Source: Cohnella hashimotonis | Lineage (GTDB): Bacteria > Bacillota > Bacilli > Paenibacillales > Paenibacillaceae | Direction of reading: 5' to 3' | DNA length: 64,000 nucleotides | Assembly: GCF_030014955.1 (NCBI RefSeq) | Contig: NZ_JAGRPV010000001.1 | Location: 5,394,001-5,458,000 of the forward strand | Shown here: positions 35,401 through 44,123 of the stretch, piece by piece | Position numbering within the stretch: position 1 is the first letter of the stretch | How the letters are laid out: each line of letters starts with the position of its first letter | The notes under the pieces: model-generated | The model's input: only the letters and a program-made list of their open reading frames with translations | What the model was told of the DNA's origin: nothing | Databases searched by the model: none | Translations under genes and position numbers: made by a program

Positions 35401-37067
35401 GCCGGGAGATCGGACCAGAGCGTGCCTCCGCTGCCGGACAGCGCCATGCCCGACCAATAATCCCGCGCAGCCTGGGCATTCGCCTCCAGTATGCCTTTGA
35501 CGGTCGGATCGCTCGGATCGAGCGTGCTTTTGCCGGTCAGCGTCTCTCTCCACCGGATCCGCAGCTTGTCGTAAGCCTCGGGATCCGACAGCTCCGGTGC
35601 GCGTACCCGAATGTTGGCCGTCGCCGACTTGCCGGTGGCAGCCGCAGTGATCGTCACCGACCCTTCCGACTTGGCCGTCGCCAGGCCGGCGGCGTCCACA
35701 GTCAGAACCGACGGATCGCTGGACGACCAGCTTATGTCCGGGTTGGTAGCGTCCTCGGGCAGCACCCGGGCGCCGAGCTGCAGCGTATCGTCCAGCATCA
35801 GTTCGGCCGGATGCGGAAGGATCTCGATGCCGTCTACCTTGACCTCGGCGGTGACGGTCACCTCCGTCGTGCCGGACAGCGACGGATTCGAGACGGACGT
35901 CGCCGTCACATGCGCCGTTCCCGCCGATACGGCAGTCACGTTGCCGGCAGCGTCGACCGCAGCAACGCCAGGCGCGTCGGAGCTCCAGGTCAGCGCTTTT
36001 TCCGTCGTATCGACCGGCGCGAAGACCGGCTCGATGACCTGCGACGCCGTCTCGGCCAGCGTCAGCGTCGCCGGCAGCTTCACGGACTGCACCGCGATAT
36101 GCGGCTTCACGTTGACGGTCACCGTCTGCTTGAAGCCGCCGTCCGCTGCAACGACGGTCAGCTCCGCCTGCCCCGCGGCGACGCCGGTTACGCGGCCGTC
36201 CGCTACGGCTGCGACGTCAGGATCGCTGCTGCTCCAAATGAGCCGGGCATCGGACGCGTCGGCCGGCAATGCGGCGGCGACAAGCGCGGCGCTCTCCCCG
36301 ACGGGCAGATCCAGCGACTGGACCGGCACCGATACGCCGGAGACCGGCACATCATCCTTCAGCAGAACGTTGTCGACGAACAGGTGGTTGACTTGTCCGC
36401 TCTTGAACGTCTGAAGCAGGTACAGGTGCCGAACGTTGGACCAGCCTGCAGGCAGCGTGCGCTGACCGAGGTACGCTCCGTTCACGAAGTAATCGACGGT
36501 TCCGTTCGCGTTGTCCACCAGCAGCTTGAAGTCGTACCACGTGTCGACCGCGTAGGAGACGAGCGGCTGGCCGTCCGCGCCGTTAATCGAGCCGTTATCG
36601 GCAAACGAGACGACATTCGCGTTGGTCGTCGCGGAAGTCGACCCACCGTTCAGGCTGCGGAGCTGGATGTCCCGCCTGGCGCTCGTACCGCTCACGCGCA
36701 GCGAGGCATCGAGCTCCAGCTTGCCGGTCAGTCCGGTCGTGCCGCCTAGGTTGTTGCGCGCCGTCTGGACGTTTTTGGCGGACGAGACGAAGTGCAGGCT
36801 GTAATCGCCCGCATCCCTGCCCGGTCCCTGCTCGGCCGCCACGTAATCCGTATCCGTCTGCGTGTTGGAGATGTTCCAGGTACCGACCGCGCCGGTATAG
36901 GTCGTGCCGGCGTACATGTACACGCTCTTCGGAACGGAGGCTTCGTCATAGTTGATTTTCACATATTCCGCGCCGGTCGCATGGACCGCGCGAACGCCGC
37001 CGGCAGCGGGAGCCACGAGCTCGAGCAGTAAAGCGCATAATACGATTGCACGGCAAAAGGCTTTCAT
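32493..37067 (-). CDS. SLH-anchored polysaccharide lyase family 8 (hyaluronate/chondroitin/xanthan lyase type)
   Basis: A secreted, wall-anchored lyase of 1524 aa. Order: signal peptide (1-30); concanavalin/LamG-like domain (about 33-240); three BIG2 Ig-like domains (247-490); PL8 alpha-barrel and beta domains (500-1280); Pro/Thr linker (1290-1330); three SLH repeats (1350-1520). The PL8 catalytic residues are Asn669 (TGANRSD), His719 (SYVQHTT) and Tyr728 (AYTGSYG). Their spacings of 50 and 9 equal those of pneumococcal hyaluronate lyase (N349/H399/Y408). NWWNWQIG is the aromatic patch and IDMTRGRAI the arginine site. It beta-eliminates uronic-acid-containing polymers; which polymer is not fixed. 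It is the last gene after two permeases and probably belongs to that operon. Confidence 0.93.
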   Translation of the reverse strand: MKAFCRAIVLCALLLELVAPAAGGVRAVHATGAEYVKINYDEASVPKSVYMYAGTTYTGAVGTWNISNTQTDTDYVAAEQGPGRDAGDYSLHFVSSAKNVQTARNNLGGTTGLTGKLELDASLRVSGTSARRDIQLRSLNGGSTSATTNANVVSFADNGSINGADGQPLVSYAVDTWYDFKLLVDNANGTVDYFVNGAYLGQRTLPAGWSNVRHLYLLQTFKSGQVNHLFVDNVLLKDDVPVSGVSVPVQSLDLPVGESAALVAAALPADASDARLIWSSSDPDVAAVADGRVTGVAAGQAELTVVAADGGFKQTVTVNVKPHIAVQSVKLPATLTLAETASQVIEPVFAPVDTTEKALTWSSDAPGVAAVDAAGNVTAVSAGTAHVTATSVSNPSLSGTTEVTVTAEVKVDGIEILPHPAELMLDDTLQLGARVLPEDATNPDISWSSSDPSVLTVDAAGLATAKSEGSVTITAAATGKSATANIRVRAPELSDPEAYDKLRIRWRETLTGKSTLDPSDPTVKGILEANAQAARDYWSGMALSGSGGTLWSDLPASPTDSTFINTHYTRLKAMALAYATPGTSLYQDARLGDDIVAALDWLQSHLYTPTAAQYGNWWNWQIGVPNRLTDILILMYDELTPAQIKAAAASIDRHIGDIASPSFTQTGANRSDIMLIEVRLGLLEHNYKRLMQARDGMTPLFEYVTSGDGFYEDGSYVQHTTIAYTGSYGEVLIQGLGNLMLLLNGSDWQPVAPEAGRIYEWIDKGFAPILYKGQAIDMTRGRAIVRPAGDAYYSARNILTGIARIAQTAPASQAEALKALVKGEFAYQLQRGVSYYRLPLDLADTVKDWMNDVSIPAAEELPAHYELNGMARSIHQGSDYLFGVSKSSKRIATYELTNGENPKGWYTGDGMTYLYNSDLSQYADSFWATVDWKRLPGTTVAVRDRQAADYQNGDGETTPANSWAGGATLGSYGVTGMNLMQTGTSLNAYKSWFAFDDEIVALGAGISSGDSLPVETIVEQRKLKSDNANAFSVDGESMEGTFADRIVANARWAHLDGNAGEGSDIGYVFPDGGPLIVSRQLQEGRWSDIALANPPSATVPSQLLSDYYLTMRLTHGTTPSDETYQYVLLPGATEARTASYAGSPDVSIVANTASVQAVREDSLHATGFSFWRDEIASAGGLTSDRKASVMLREDEADGTVELAVADPTLENAGYIQLELDRSAAGLIAKDDRIEVLQLSPTVKLKANVKDTLGRSLTIALRLEGADPEQPGEPGEQTPKPSQEPTPTPSPVTPQGPTPTPSVEPTNAPGNALFRSGAKIAQAFEARIAEAGENPSQAKTPDDALGHWAEKTIDTFLKLQVLKGYADGTAKPNRPISRAEFVAVLDRLIDVESTRAAELRDIGGHWAHRAIEKFAAAGIVGGYGDGTFRPDRTISREEMIVLLSRIINLEAAAQTASGGSTGEFSDIGHTYAADAIRDAARAGIVDGRGEGRFDPSGNATRAEAMTVLLNMLNLSPDIQRLLATL

Positions 37068-37122
37068 CAGAAAGATTCCCCCTTGATTGCGTCAACCTGA
37101 TTGGCGGATCGTCGTTAGCCGA

Positions 37123-37956
37123 TTATCCCTTCACCGCGCCGACGGTCAGACCGGAGATGAAATACCGCTGCAGGAACAAAAACACGGCGACGACGGGAAT
37201 GAGCGACAGCACCGCGCCCGCCATAATGAGCTGCGTCTCTGACGTAAATTCGCCGTTAAGGGAAGCCAGGCCGAGCGGCAGCGTCTTCAGCTTGTCGCTG
37301 AACAGGTAGATCAGCGGCGCCTGGAAGTCGTTCCACACCGAAGCGAATACGAAGATGCCGAGCGTCGCCAGTCCCGGCTTGGCCAGCGGCAGGATGATGC
37401 GTGCGAAAATGCCGAACTCCGAGCTGCCGTCGATGCGCGCCGCCTCGGACAGCTCCATCGAGATTCCGGTGAAAAACTGGCGCATCAGGAACACGCCGTA
37501 GGCGCTGAAGCTTTCCAGCAAGATCAAGGACCAGTGCGAATCGACGAGCCCGAGCGACCGGACGACCATGTACTGCGGGATCATAATGACCTGGTAAGGA
37601 ATCATGAACGCCGCCAGGTAGATGATGAACAGTTTGTTTTTGCCCGGGAAGGCCAGACGCGCAAAAGCGTATCCGGCGAGCGAGCAGGTGATCAGCTGTC
37701 CCAGCGTGACCGCGACCGACACCTTGATCGAATTGAAGTAGTACAGCGGGAATGGAATCGTCGTCCACAGCTCCGCGTAATTCCCCGGCTTGAACACTTT
37801 GGGAATCCACTGGATCGGATACGCGAACACATCCTCCTGGGGCTTGAACGACGCGGAGACCATCCAGACGAAGGGGAAGATCATGACGACCGACAGGATC
37901 AGCACGACGACGTAGGTCGGCGTTCTCGCTGCGCCGCGACTCAGTAGTGAACCCAT
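37123..37956 (-). CDS. Sugar ABC transporter permease (MalG/AraQ type)
   Basis: A 277-aa inner-membrane permease with six predicted helices. The EAA loop, EAARIDGSSEFGIFARIILP, contacts the ATPase. It begins inside the end of the other permease gene (16-nt overlap), with AAGGGGGAG 7 nt before the ATG. No ATPase gene is present in the window; such CUT1 systems in Bacillota commonly share the MsmK/MsmX ATPase encoded elsewhere. It likely imports the unsaturated oligosaccharides released by the PL8 lyase encoded just downstream. Confidence 0.93.
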   Translation of the reverse strand: MGSLLSRGAARTPTYVVVLILSVVMIFPFVWMVSASFKPQEDVFAYPIQWIPKVFKPGNYAELWTTIPFPLYYFNSIKVSVAVTLGQLITCSLAGYAFARLAFPGKNKLFIIYLAAFMIPYQVIMIPQYMVVRSLGLVDSHWSLILLESFSAYGVFLMRQFFTGISMELSEAARIDGSSEFGIFARIILPLAKPGLATLGIFVFASVWNDFQAPLIYLFSDKLKTLPLGLASLNGEFTSETQLIMAGAVLSLIPVVAVFLFLQRYFISGLTVGAVKG

Positions 37957-38882
37957 CGTTTCTCCCCCTTAAACTGCAAGTACGTGATGAGCATGACGAT
38001 CAGGAAGAGCACGATCGCTTCGGCCGAGGCGTACCCGAATTCGCCGTTGCGGAACGACATGGCGTAAATATCGTAGACGAGCATCTTGGTCGAACGTCCC
38101 GGTCCGCCGCCGGTCATGATGTAGACGAGATCGAACGACTTGAACAGGCTAATGATGCAGGTGATGATGACGAAAAAGGTGACCGGAGACAGCATCGGCA
38201 GCGTGACGCTGCGGAACTGCCGGAAAGCGCCCGCGCCGTCGATCCGCGCCGCCTCGTAATACTCCGAGGAGATGCCCTGAAGGCCCGCCAGAAACAACAG
38301 CATGTAATAGCCCGCCATCTTCCAGACCGTGATCAGAATCAAGCTGAACAGCGCCCAGTCCGAGCTCGTCAGCCAGCCGGGCGGGTGGTCCGTGAAGGTT
38401 TTGAGAAACATGTTCAACGGCCCCTGCGACGGATTCATGATCGCCTGCCAGACGACCGCGATCGCTACGAACGACGTGATATGCGGGAAGAAGAGGGCGG
38501 CCCGGAAAAAGGCCTTGCCCTTCAGCTTGCCGTTGACCAGAATCGCCAGAAGCATCGAGGCGACGACGACCAGCGCGCACGAGGCGAACGTGTAGACGAG
38601 CGTGTTGCTGAGCGAGATTCTGAAGTTGCTGTCCTGCAGCAGCCGGGTATAGTTGCGAATGCCGTTCCACTGCATCGGGTTGTAGCCGTCCCACTTCATG
38701 AAGCCGAGCACGAAGGCCATCAGCCCGGGAATTGCTATGAACACGGCGAACCCGATCAGGTTGGGCAGGATGAACAGATAGGCCGTGCGGGCTTCGGGCG
38801 TCAGGAACCGCCTGATCGCCCGCTTCGGCTTCGTCGCCGAATCCGCGCGGGTCGCGGTCGCTTGCAAAGTTTTGGCGTTCAC
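37941..38882 (-). CDS. Sugar ABC transporter permease (MalF/AraP type)
   Basis: A permease of 313 aa, the partner of the next gene. A basic cytoplasmic N-terminus (KPKRAIRRFLTPEARTAYL) precedes six helices, with EAA loop YYEAARIDGAGAFRQFRSVT. GTG 38882 is preferred over GTG 38891 because AAGGAG lies 8 nt upstream of the former and touches the latter. It follows the binding-protein gene by 16 nt, in the order binding protein, permease, permease, lyase. Confidence 0.92.
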   Translation of the reverse strand: MNAKTLQATATRADSATKPKRAIRRFLTPEARTAYLFILPNLIGFAVFIAIPGLMAFVLGFMKWDGYNPMQWNGIRNYTRLLQDSNFRISLSNTLVYTFASCALVVVASMLLAILVNGKLKGKAFFRAALFFPHITSFVAIAVVWQAIMNPSQGPLNMFLKTFTDHPPGWLTSSDWALFSLILITVWKMAGYYMLLFLAGLQGISSEYYEAARIDGAGAFRQFRSVTLPMLSPVTFFVIITCIISLFKSFDLVYIMTGGGPGRSTKMLVYDIYAMSFRNGEFGYASAEAIVLFLIVMLITYLQFKGEKRWVHY

Positions 38883-38898
38883 TGGACCCACTCCTTGC

Positions 38899-40200
38899 TT
38901 ATTCCGTTATTTCTTTGTCGCGCCTGCTCTTGATGTTGTCGATCGCCTGCTGCGGCGTGATCTCGCCGAGCAGCGCGCGGGAGCCCTCTTCGTCGAGAAT
39001 GATGTCCATCTGCGAGATGCCCGCGCGGACTTCGCGCTCCGGCACCGGGATCAGATTAAAGATCGCGTCGAGGTTGACCGAGTCGTTGGTGAAGTTCTGC
39101 TTGAACACTTCCCGGACGGTATCCGCATTCGAGGCGGGCGTCTGGTACTTGGCGACGATCTGCTGGCCTTCCTCGCTCGAGATGAAGCCGATCCACTTGA
39201 TCGCTTCCGCCTGATGCTTGGCGTTTTTGTTCACGCCGCTGACGACGACCGCGGACAGGCTCGTCTTGTTGGCGACGCCTTCCGGATGCGGCGAGTACGT
39301 CATGCCCCATTCGAAGTTCAGCTTGCCGTCCTTCTTGTCCTGCTCGAGCATGCCGGGGAACCATGTGCCGGTGTATACCATCGCGACCTTGCCTGTCAAA
39401 AAGGCGGTACGGTAGTGCGCGTTGGTAGCGGTGTTCTCGGCGATGCTCGCCTGTGCGCCGGAATCCGTGAGCGCCTTGCGGTCCTCGAGGCCCTTGAGGA
39501 ACGGCGACAGATCGTCGGCATACAGCGAAGCGCCCTGCTGCACGCCTGCGGCGTACCACGTTTGCGCCCAGTTCGGCATGAACGAGCCCCAAATTTTGTC
39601 CTGACCTTCGCCCTTGGTCATTTTTTTCGCGAGCTCGAAGTACTCGTCCCAGGTCAGATCGTCGTCCGGGTAAGGCACGCCAGCCGCATCGAACAGATTT
39701 TTGTTGTAATACACCGCCCACCCGTCGTTGCGGAAAGGGAGACCGTACAGCTTGCCGTCGATCTTGACGTTGTCGAAGTATTGGCTGACTGACTTGAATG
39801 CGTCGGCGTTCGCGCTCACTTCGTCGTCGAGCTCGGCGATCCGGCCCGTCGAGGCCAGCTTGTAGTAAGAGGGCATATCCTTGAAGGCAAAGGCGTCGAC
39901 GTCGCCGCCGCCGGTGAGCGTTACGGTCAGCTTTTCGTTGTACGTATTGGCGTCGTTCGTCAGGAAGTCGACTTTGATATTCGGGTTTTCCTCCTCGAAC
40001 TTCGCCTTCAGCTCATCGTACATGCTCTGCGAGGCCGAATCGCTCCAGAACATGAACTTGATCGTAGCCTTCTCGGCGGAAGGCGCCGCCCCGCTCGCGC
40101 CGGCGCTTCCCGATGCGTTGTCGTTTCCGTTCGAACCGCAGCCTGCCAGGACGACGGCGGCCAGGCCGAGCCCTGCCGACGCTTTGTACCATTTGGACAT
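38899..40200 (-). CDS. Sugar-binding lipoprotein of ABC transporter
   Basis: A 433-aa extracellular solute-binding protein, family 1. The signal peptide ends in lipobox LAGC, then a Ser/Gly/Ala-rich tether leads to a mature domain starting KATIKFMFWSD, with DVDAFAFKD, NKNLFDAAGVPYPDD and TWDEYFELAKK. ATG 40200 follows GGGGGAAAG by about 8 nt; the frame upstream to 40308 lacks a start signal. It should capture the lyase products and deliver them to the two permeases. A likely regulated promoter lies just upstream. Confidence 0.92.
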   Translation of the reverse strand: MSKWYKASAGLGLAAVVLAGCGSNGNDNASGSAGASGAAPSAEKATIKFMFWSDSASQSMYDELKAKFEEENPNIKVDFLTNDANTYNEKLTVTLTGGGDVDAFAFKDMPSYYKLASTGRIAELDDEVSANADAFKSVSQYFDNVKIDGKLYGLPFRNDGWAVYYNKNLFDAAGVPYPDDDLTWDEYFELAKKMTKGEGQDKIWGSFMPNWAQTWYAAGVQQGASLYADDLSPFLKGLEDRKALTDSGAQASIAENTATNAHYRTAFLTGKVAMVYTGTWFPGMLEQDKKDGKLNFEWGMTYSPHPEGVANKTSLSAVVVSGVNKNAKHQAEAIKWIGFISSEEGQQIVAKYQTPASNADTVREVFKQNFTNDSVNLDAIFNLIPVPEREVRAGISQMDIILDEEGSRALLGEITPQQAIDNIKSRRDKEITE

Positions 40201-40249
40201 GTTGTCTTTCCCCCATTCGTTTGTTTGGATAGATCGGTTGATAAAACTG

Positions 40250-40255
40250 ATTATA
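40250..40255 (-). promoter_or_regulatory. -10 element of the ABC transporter/PL8 transcript
   Basis: A perfect TATAAT on the minus strand lies 50 nt upstream of the binding-protein start. No good -35 is present 16-18 nt upstream, which fits a promoter needing an activator such as the YesN-type regulator encoded next door. Confidence 0.5.
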
Positions 40256-40342
40256 GGGACGTCAAGCGGTCGAGTCGTTAGATCAGCTTTAGATTTATTG
40301 TGCTGCAATCCACAAAAATACGCTTACATCTACCTTTTCACG

Positions 40343-40383
40343 TCATGTTAAATGACATGAATCGGCATATGCAAGCGTTTTGT
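40343..40383. promoter_or_regulatory. Inverted repeat and cre-like site upstream of the transporter promoter
   Basis: TCATGT-TAAATG-ACATGA at 40343-40360 is an inverted repeat centred about 100 nt upstream of the predicted transcription start. ATGCAAGCGTTTTGT at 40369-40383 matches the CcpA cre consensus WTGNAANCGNWNNCW at all but one defined position. Both are sequence matches only; binding is inferred. Confidence 0.35.
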
Positions 40384-40455
40384 ACGCACCGTTTGACTCG
40401 TATTCATTTCATTGTGCTAATCTTCAGGCCGGGCTTGCCGCGACGGCCGATCGCT

Positions 40456-41967
40456 TCAACCGTTCAGGAAGCCGTTGCGGTACTCGGTCGGCGACTTGCC
40501 CGTCGTCTGCTTGAACAACCGCGAGAAGTGGCTCAGATTCGGCATGCCTACCCGCTCTGCGACATCCTGGACGTACAGATCGCTCTGCTTCAACAGCTCC
40601 TTGGCGCGTTCGATACGATAGGCCGCAATATAGGACATCGGCGTATCGCCCGTCTTCTCGCGGAACAGCGTCGCGAAATAATTGGCGTTCAGGTGTGTCG
40701 CCTCCGCCAGGCGCCGCAGCGTGATCTTCTCCCCATAGTGCTCGCGTATAAAGCGCAGCGCCGCATCGACCTCTCTGCTCGTGCCGGTCCCGGTTCTGCC
40801 CCCCGTCGCACGTACGAGCAGCGCCGCCGTCTCCCCTATGAGCTGCTCGGCCGTGCGGCTCGCCTGGAGCCGGCCGATGAACGAGTCGGGGCCGGTCATG
40901 CTGTCTTCATGCCAGACCTCCTTGGGCAGGTGCTTCACCAGCAAAAAAGACAGCTCCTGCACCAGCCGCCTGGGGTGCACGCCGCGCGCGTCGGCCTGGC
41001 GAATCGCATGCTCGAGCGCAGTCAAAAAGTCGTTGCCGCGCAGCGCGCCGAGCAAAAAAGCGAGTTCCTCCTCGAGCGCCGTGTCGAGCGCGGCCTCGCG
41101 GCGATTAAAAGCGCGCTTGCCGGCATAAGCAAGCTGCCTGCCCGCCCCTGCATAGAACAAGTCCTCCTGAAGCTCCTCCGCTTCCCGCAAGCCTCGCTCT
41201 GCCTCCCGCGGCAGTTCGATCGGCGAGCTAGCCAGCACAGTCAAGCCCGCTTCGACGCAGCGCGCCGGCAGCTCCCGCTCCTCCTCGCTTCCGTGTTCGA
41301 GGATCGCATGCATTCTTTTTTCCACGTCCAAGAACAAACGCCCCTCCGCGACTGCGCCAGGAGAGACCGGCCCCGGAGCCATGTCGCCCGACAGGAGATC
41401 AAGCTGAGACTCCGCTCCGGCGTCCAGAACGATATGCCACGTCCAGCGGATTTTCGCATCTTGTCCGGTCATCTGCTTCGTCACCCATTGGACCGGCTCC
41501 AGCACCGCGGACAACGGCTGAAGCTGGGCCTCCTTCGCTTCGCCGTCCGCGTCCTCTTGCCGTACCGCCGGCTCGGCGTTCTGCCTGCGGTCCTCGACCG
41601 CCCGACGCAGCCGATGCAGACAGTCGCCGATCTCCTCGGGAGACAGGCGAAGCTTGTCCATATACTCGAATACGCCGAGCCGGATGCCCTGCTGCACGAG
41701 CTCGAAGTCGGTATGGCTGCTCAGGATGCAGATCGGGATCGTCGGCGCGCGCTCGCGGATGCGGCGAATGAAGGTCAGTCCGTCCATGACGGGCATGCGA
41801 ATATCGGTGAAAATCACGTCCGGCTTCAGAACCTCGAACCGATCGAGCGCTTCCTCCCCGTTCGTTGACTCCTCGATCACTTCGAAACCGTGGCTTTCCC
41901 ACGGCACCCGCAGCCGCAGCGCCTCTCGCACCAGCCATTCGTCTTCTACCAGCAGCACGCGAATCAT
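40456..41967 (-). CDS. YesN-type response regulator (receiver plus AraC DNA-binding domain)
   Basis: A 503-aa two-component regulator. The receiver domain (1-125) has acidic pocket VEDEW, phosphoacceptor Asp55 in VIFTDIRMP and an SSHTDF switch region. A variable central region (130-390) is typical of YesN-like proteins. The AraC helix-turn-helix pair is at 400-503 (ITLRRLAEATHLNANYFATLF and VQDVAERVGMPNLSHFSRLFK). GAGGAG lies about 9 nt upstream of the ATG, and the upstream kinase gene ends 44 nt away, so the two are cotranscribed. It most likely activates the ABC/PL8 genes when the polymer is present. Confidence 0.93.
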   Translation of the reverse strand: MIRVLLVEDEWLVREALRLRVPWESHGFEVIEESTNGEEALDRFEVLKPDVIFTDIRMPVMDGLTFIRRIRERAPTIPICILSSHTDFELVQQGIRLGVFEYMDKLRLSPEEIGDCLHRLRRAVEDRRQNAEPAVRQEDADGEAKEAQLQPLSAVLEPVQWVTKQMTGQDAKIRWTWHIVLDAGAESQLDLLSGDMAPGPVSPGAVAEGRLFLDVEKRMHAILEHGSEEERELPARCVEAGLTVLASSPIELPREAERGLREAEELQEDLFYAGAGRQLAYAGKRAFNRREAALDTALEEELAFLLGALRGNDFLTALEHAIRQADARGVHPRRLVQELSFLLVKHLPKEVWHEDSMTGPDSFIGRLQASRTAEQLIGETAALLVRATGGRTGTGTSREVDAALRFIREHYGEKITLRRLAEATHLNANYFATLFREKTGDTPMSYIAAYRIERAKELLKQSDLYVQDVAERVGMPNLSHFSRLFKQTTGKSPTEYRNGFLNG

Positions 41968-42011
41968 CTGGATCTCTCCTCGTTGTCGAATAAGCTTCTC
42001 ATCGTGCCATG

Positions 42012-43823
42012 CTACAGCGGCCTGTCCGGCAGCGTGATCAGGACGCGGCTGCCGCGGCCCGGCTCGCTGTCGAAGGTCAAACCGAACGCTTCGCCGAAAT
42101 GAATGCGAATCCGCCTGCGGATATTGGCAAGCCCGAGCCCCGAATAGGACAATTCCTGCCGCGTCGGCGCGTCGTCCTCTTCCGGCGACACGGCCGCACT
42201 GCCCTTACCGTTATCGGTGACCTCGATCTCGATCGTCCCGTCCGACTCGTAGGCCTGCACCCAGATGAGCAGCGGACCGCTCGCGTCCATGCCGTGATAG
42301 ATGCTGTTCTCAACCAGCGGCTGGAGCAAAAATCGGGGCACCGCCTGCTTGCGGAGCGACGGCGGCACGTCGACGATGACCTGGAACCGCTCCGGGTACC
42401 GGATTTGCATAATGCGCACATAATGCTCGAGCGCTGTCAGTTCTTCCTCGAGCGGGATAAGCGGCCGGTCGGCATAGATGCGCGACGATAAAAAGTAGCC
42501 CAGCGAATGAATCGCATCGCGAATCTGCTCCGTCTTCCCCATGAGCGCGAGTCCTTCGATGGACGCCAGCGTATTTTTGATCATATGGGGGTGAATTTGC
42601 GACAGCAGCGCCTGGAACTCCAGCTCCAGCTTTTCGCGCTGCTCCTCCTGAATCTGCGTCTTCAATTCCCCCAGATCGTCCGTCATCCGCCGGAATGCCG
42701 TCTGCAGCAGCCCCAGCTCCGGGTCTGCCCGAATCTCTCCGTCGCCGCGCCATTCCCCGTCCGCCCGCCACTCTCCGCTGCCCACCTGCCTCATCATTTT
42801 AACGAGCTGCTTGACCGGTCTGACGATGCGCCCGATGAACAGATGACCGAGGAAAATCGACAATACGGCACCGGCCGCCGTAATAAGCAGCAGCAGTCGG
42901 TTGACCCGCTCCAGTCCGGCCAGCATCGCTCGATACGGAACCGGCTTGATATACACCGTGTCGCTGAGCAGGCGTCCAGCCAAATAAACCGTGTCGTCGG
43001 CTCCGCCCGACGGATGGATCACTTCGCTCTCCTCTCCCCGATCGGCGCCGAGCGCAGCGGCTCTTACTTCCTGCGGCAAAGCCGCTGCGTCCCCTCCACC
43101 AGGCGCATGGACCACGCCCTCATGAATGAGATAAATGCCCGCGTCGGAGAAAAAAGCCGAGTTCGGCGCGCTGATCACGATTTTGCCGAGCAGCGTGTTC
43201 GTCCCCTGCAGATAGTAGTTCGCGACATACGAGATCATCGCGCCGCCGTTCGAAGCGAAGGTAAAGTCCGGATGGGAAAAAGACCAGTAAAAATCGCGGC
43301 TCGCCTCCGCATCCACCACGCCCTGAAAGGCAGCGCTCCGGTTCAAATAGTCGGCCAGCGATTCGCCTCCGCCGGTCTCCCAGTTCACGAAGGCTTTGCC
43401 GTTGTAGCCGACGACCGTCACGAGCGGCGTCGTCTTGAATTCGACGAACACGTTCTTGTTCAGCATCGAGTTGAATGCCGTCCACTCGTTCAGGTACTGG
43501 CGGATATTGTCCGGGGAAGCGTTCGGATCCATCATCCGCGCCATGCCCTCTTCGCGGATCAGCGCACCTGCGAGCTGCTGGAAGGCCAGCAGCTTGCGGT
43601 CGATCTGGGCGATCTCCCGCTCGAGCGACTGCGATTGGATGCGCGTCGCCTGGGTGATGATGATGTTCCTCGAAACCTGGTACACGGTCGTGCCGATGGC
43701 GGTCATCGGTACGACGCCGAGCAGGAGCAGGACGACGATAAAGCGAGTGCGCAGCGTCCACTGCCCGATCCCTCTGCCGATGCGTATCACTTGCGGCGAC
43801 ACCTCGTTTGCGCCGGCCGGCAT
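42012..43823 (-). CDS. YesM-type sensor histidine kinase
   Basis: A 603-aa membrane kinase. TM1 (RFIVVLLLLGVVPMTAIGT, about 28-46), an extracellular Cache-like sensor domain (about 50-305), TM2 near residue 310, and a HAMP segment are followed by the His_kinase domain: IHPHMIKNTLASIEGL holds the phosphorylated His. The HATPase has VENSIYHG and DNGKG, then GLGLANI. The usual PHFLYNTL reads PHMIKNTL, a mild change around the site. The only available start is ATG 43823, which lacks a good ribosome binding site. It should sense extracellular sugar or binding-protein complexes and phosphorylate the adjacent regulator. Confidence 0.92.
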   Translation of the reverse strand: MPAGANEVSPQVIRIGRGIGQWTLRTRFIVVLLLLGVVPMTAIGTTVYQVSRNIIITQATRIQSQSLEREIAQIDRKLLAFQQLAGALIREEGMARMMDPNASPDNIRQYLNEWTAFNSMLNKNVFVEFKTTPLVTVVGYNGKAFVNWETGGGESLADYLNRSAAFQGVVDAEASRDFYWSFSHPDFTFASNGGAMISYVANYYLQGTNTLLGKIVISAPNSAFFSDAGIYLIHEGVVHAPGGGDAAALPQEVRAAALGADRGEESEVIHPSGGADDTVYLAGRLLSDTVYIKPVPYRAMLAGLERVNRLLLLITAAGAVLSIFLGHLFIGRIVRPVKQLVKMMRQVGSGEWRADGEWRGDGEIRADPELGLLQTAFRRMTDDLGELKTQIQEEQREKLELEFQALLSQIHPHMIKNTLASIEGLALMGKTEQIRDAIHSLGYFLSSRIYADRPLIPLEEELTALEHYVRIMQIRYPERFQVIVDVPPSLRKQAVPRFLLQPLVENSIYHGMDASGPLLIWVQAYESDGTIEIEVTDNGKGSAAVSPEEDDAPTRQELSYSGLGLANIRRRIRIHFGEAFGLTFDSEPGRGSRVLITLPDRPL

Positions 43824-43967
43824 GCCGGCGCCGCCGACGCGCGCTGCCGCGCGGCCTGGCCCCCGTCATGCAGCCGGAGATGGACGCATCGTAATCCCTA
43901 ATCCGGCTTTTTGTCAAGGCTCGGCCTATGCAGGTGCACTCGCCGGCACAGTCAGCGGCATGCAAAA
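43824..43967. other. Intergenic region upstream of the sensor kinase
   Basis: No gene is supported here. The sequence must hold the leftward kinase promoter, but no clear -35/-10 pair or ribosome binding site is visible in the GC-rich stretch next to the ATG. Confidence 0.4.
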
Positions 43968-44012
43968 AAGGAATGTCCTGCGGCCCGCCTCGGGCCGTGC
44001 AAAACATTCCTT
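43968..44012 (-). terminator. Intrinsic terminator of the DEAD-box helicase gene
   Basis: AAGGAATGT pairs with ACATTCCTT around a CGGCCCG/CGGGCCG inner stem. The minus-strand tail is TTTTTTG. It lies about 110 nt past the helicase stop. Confidence 0.88.
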
Positions 44013-44123
44013 CGTTTGGGATCGCGCAGAGCAGTATCATGCCACGATGCACGTTGGGTACCTGCATGCGTTTGCGGACCACGGGATGGCGACGGGAAGC
44101 GCAATCAGCGCCCCTCGGCGCCG

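Noticed and set aside
34305..36749. 814-aa frame on the plus strand
   Set aside because: It is antisense to the PL8 lyase, whose catalytic motifs are unambiguous; no domain is visible in the shadow.
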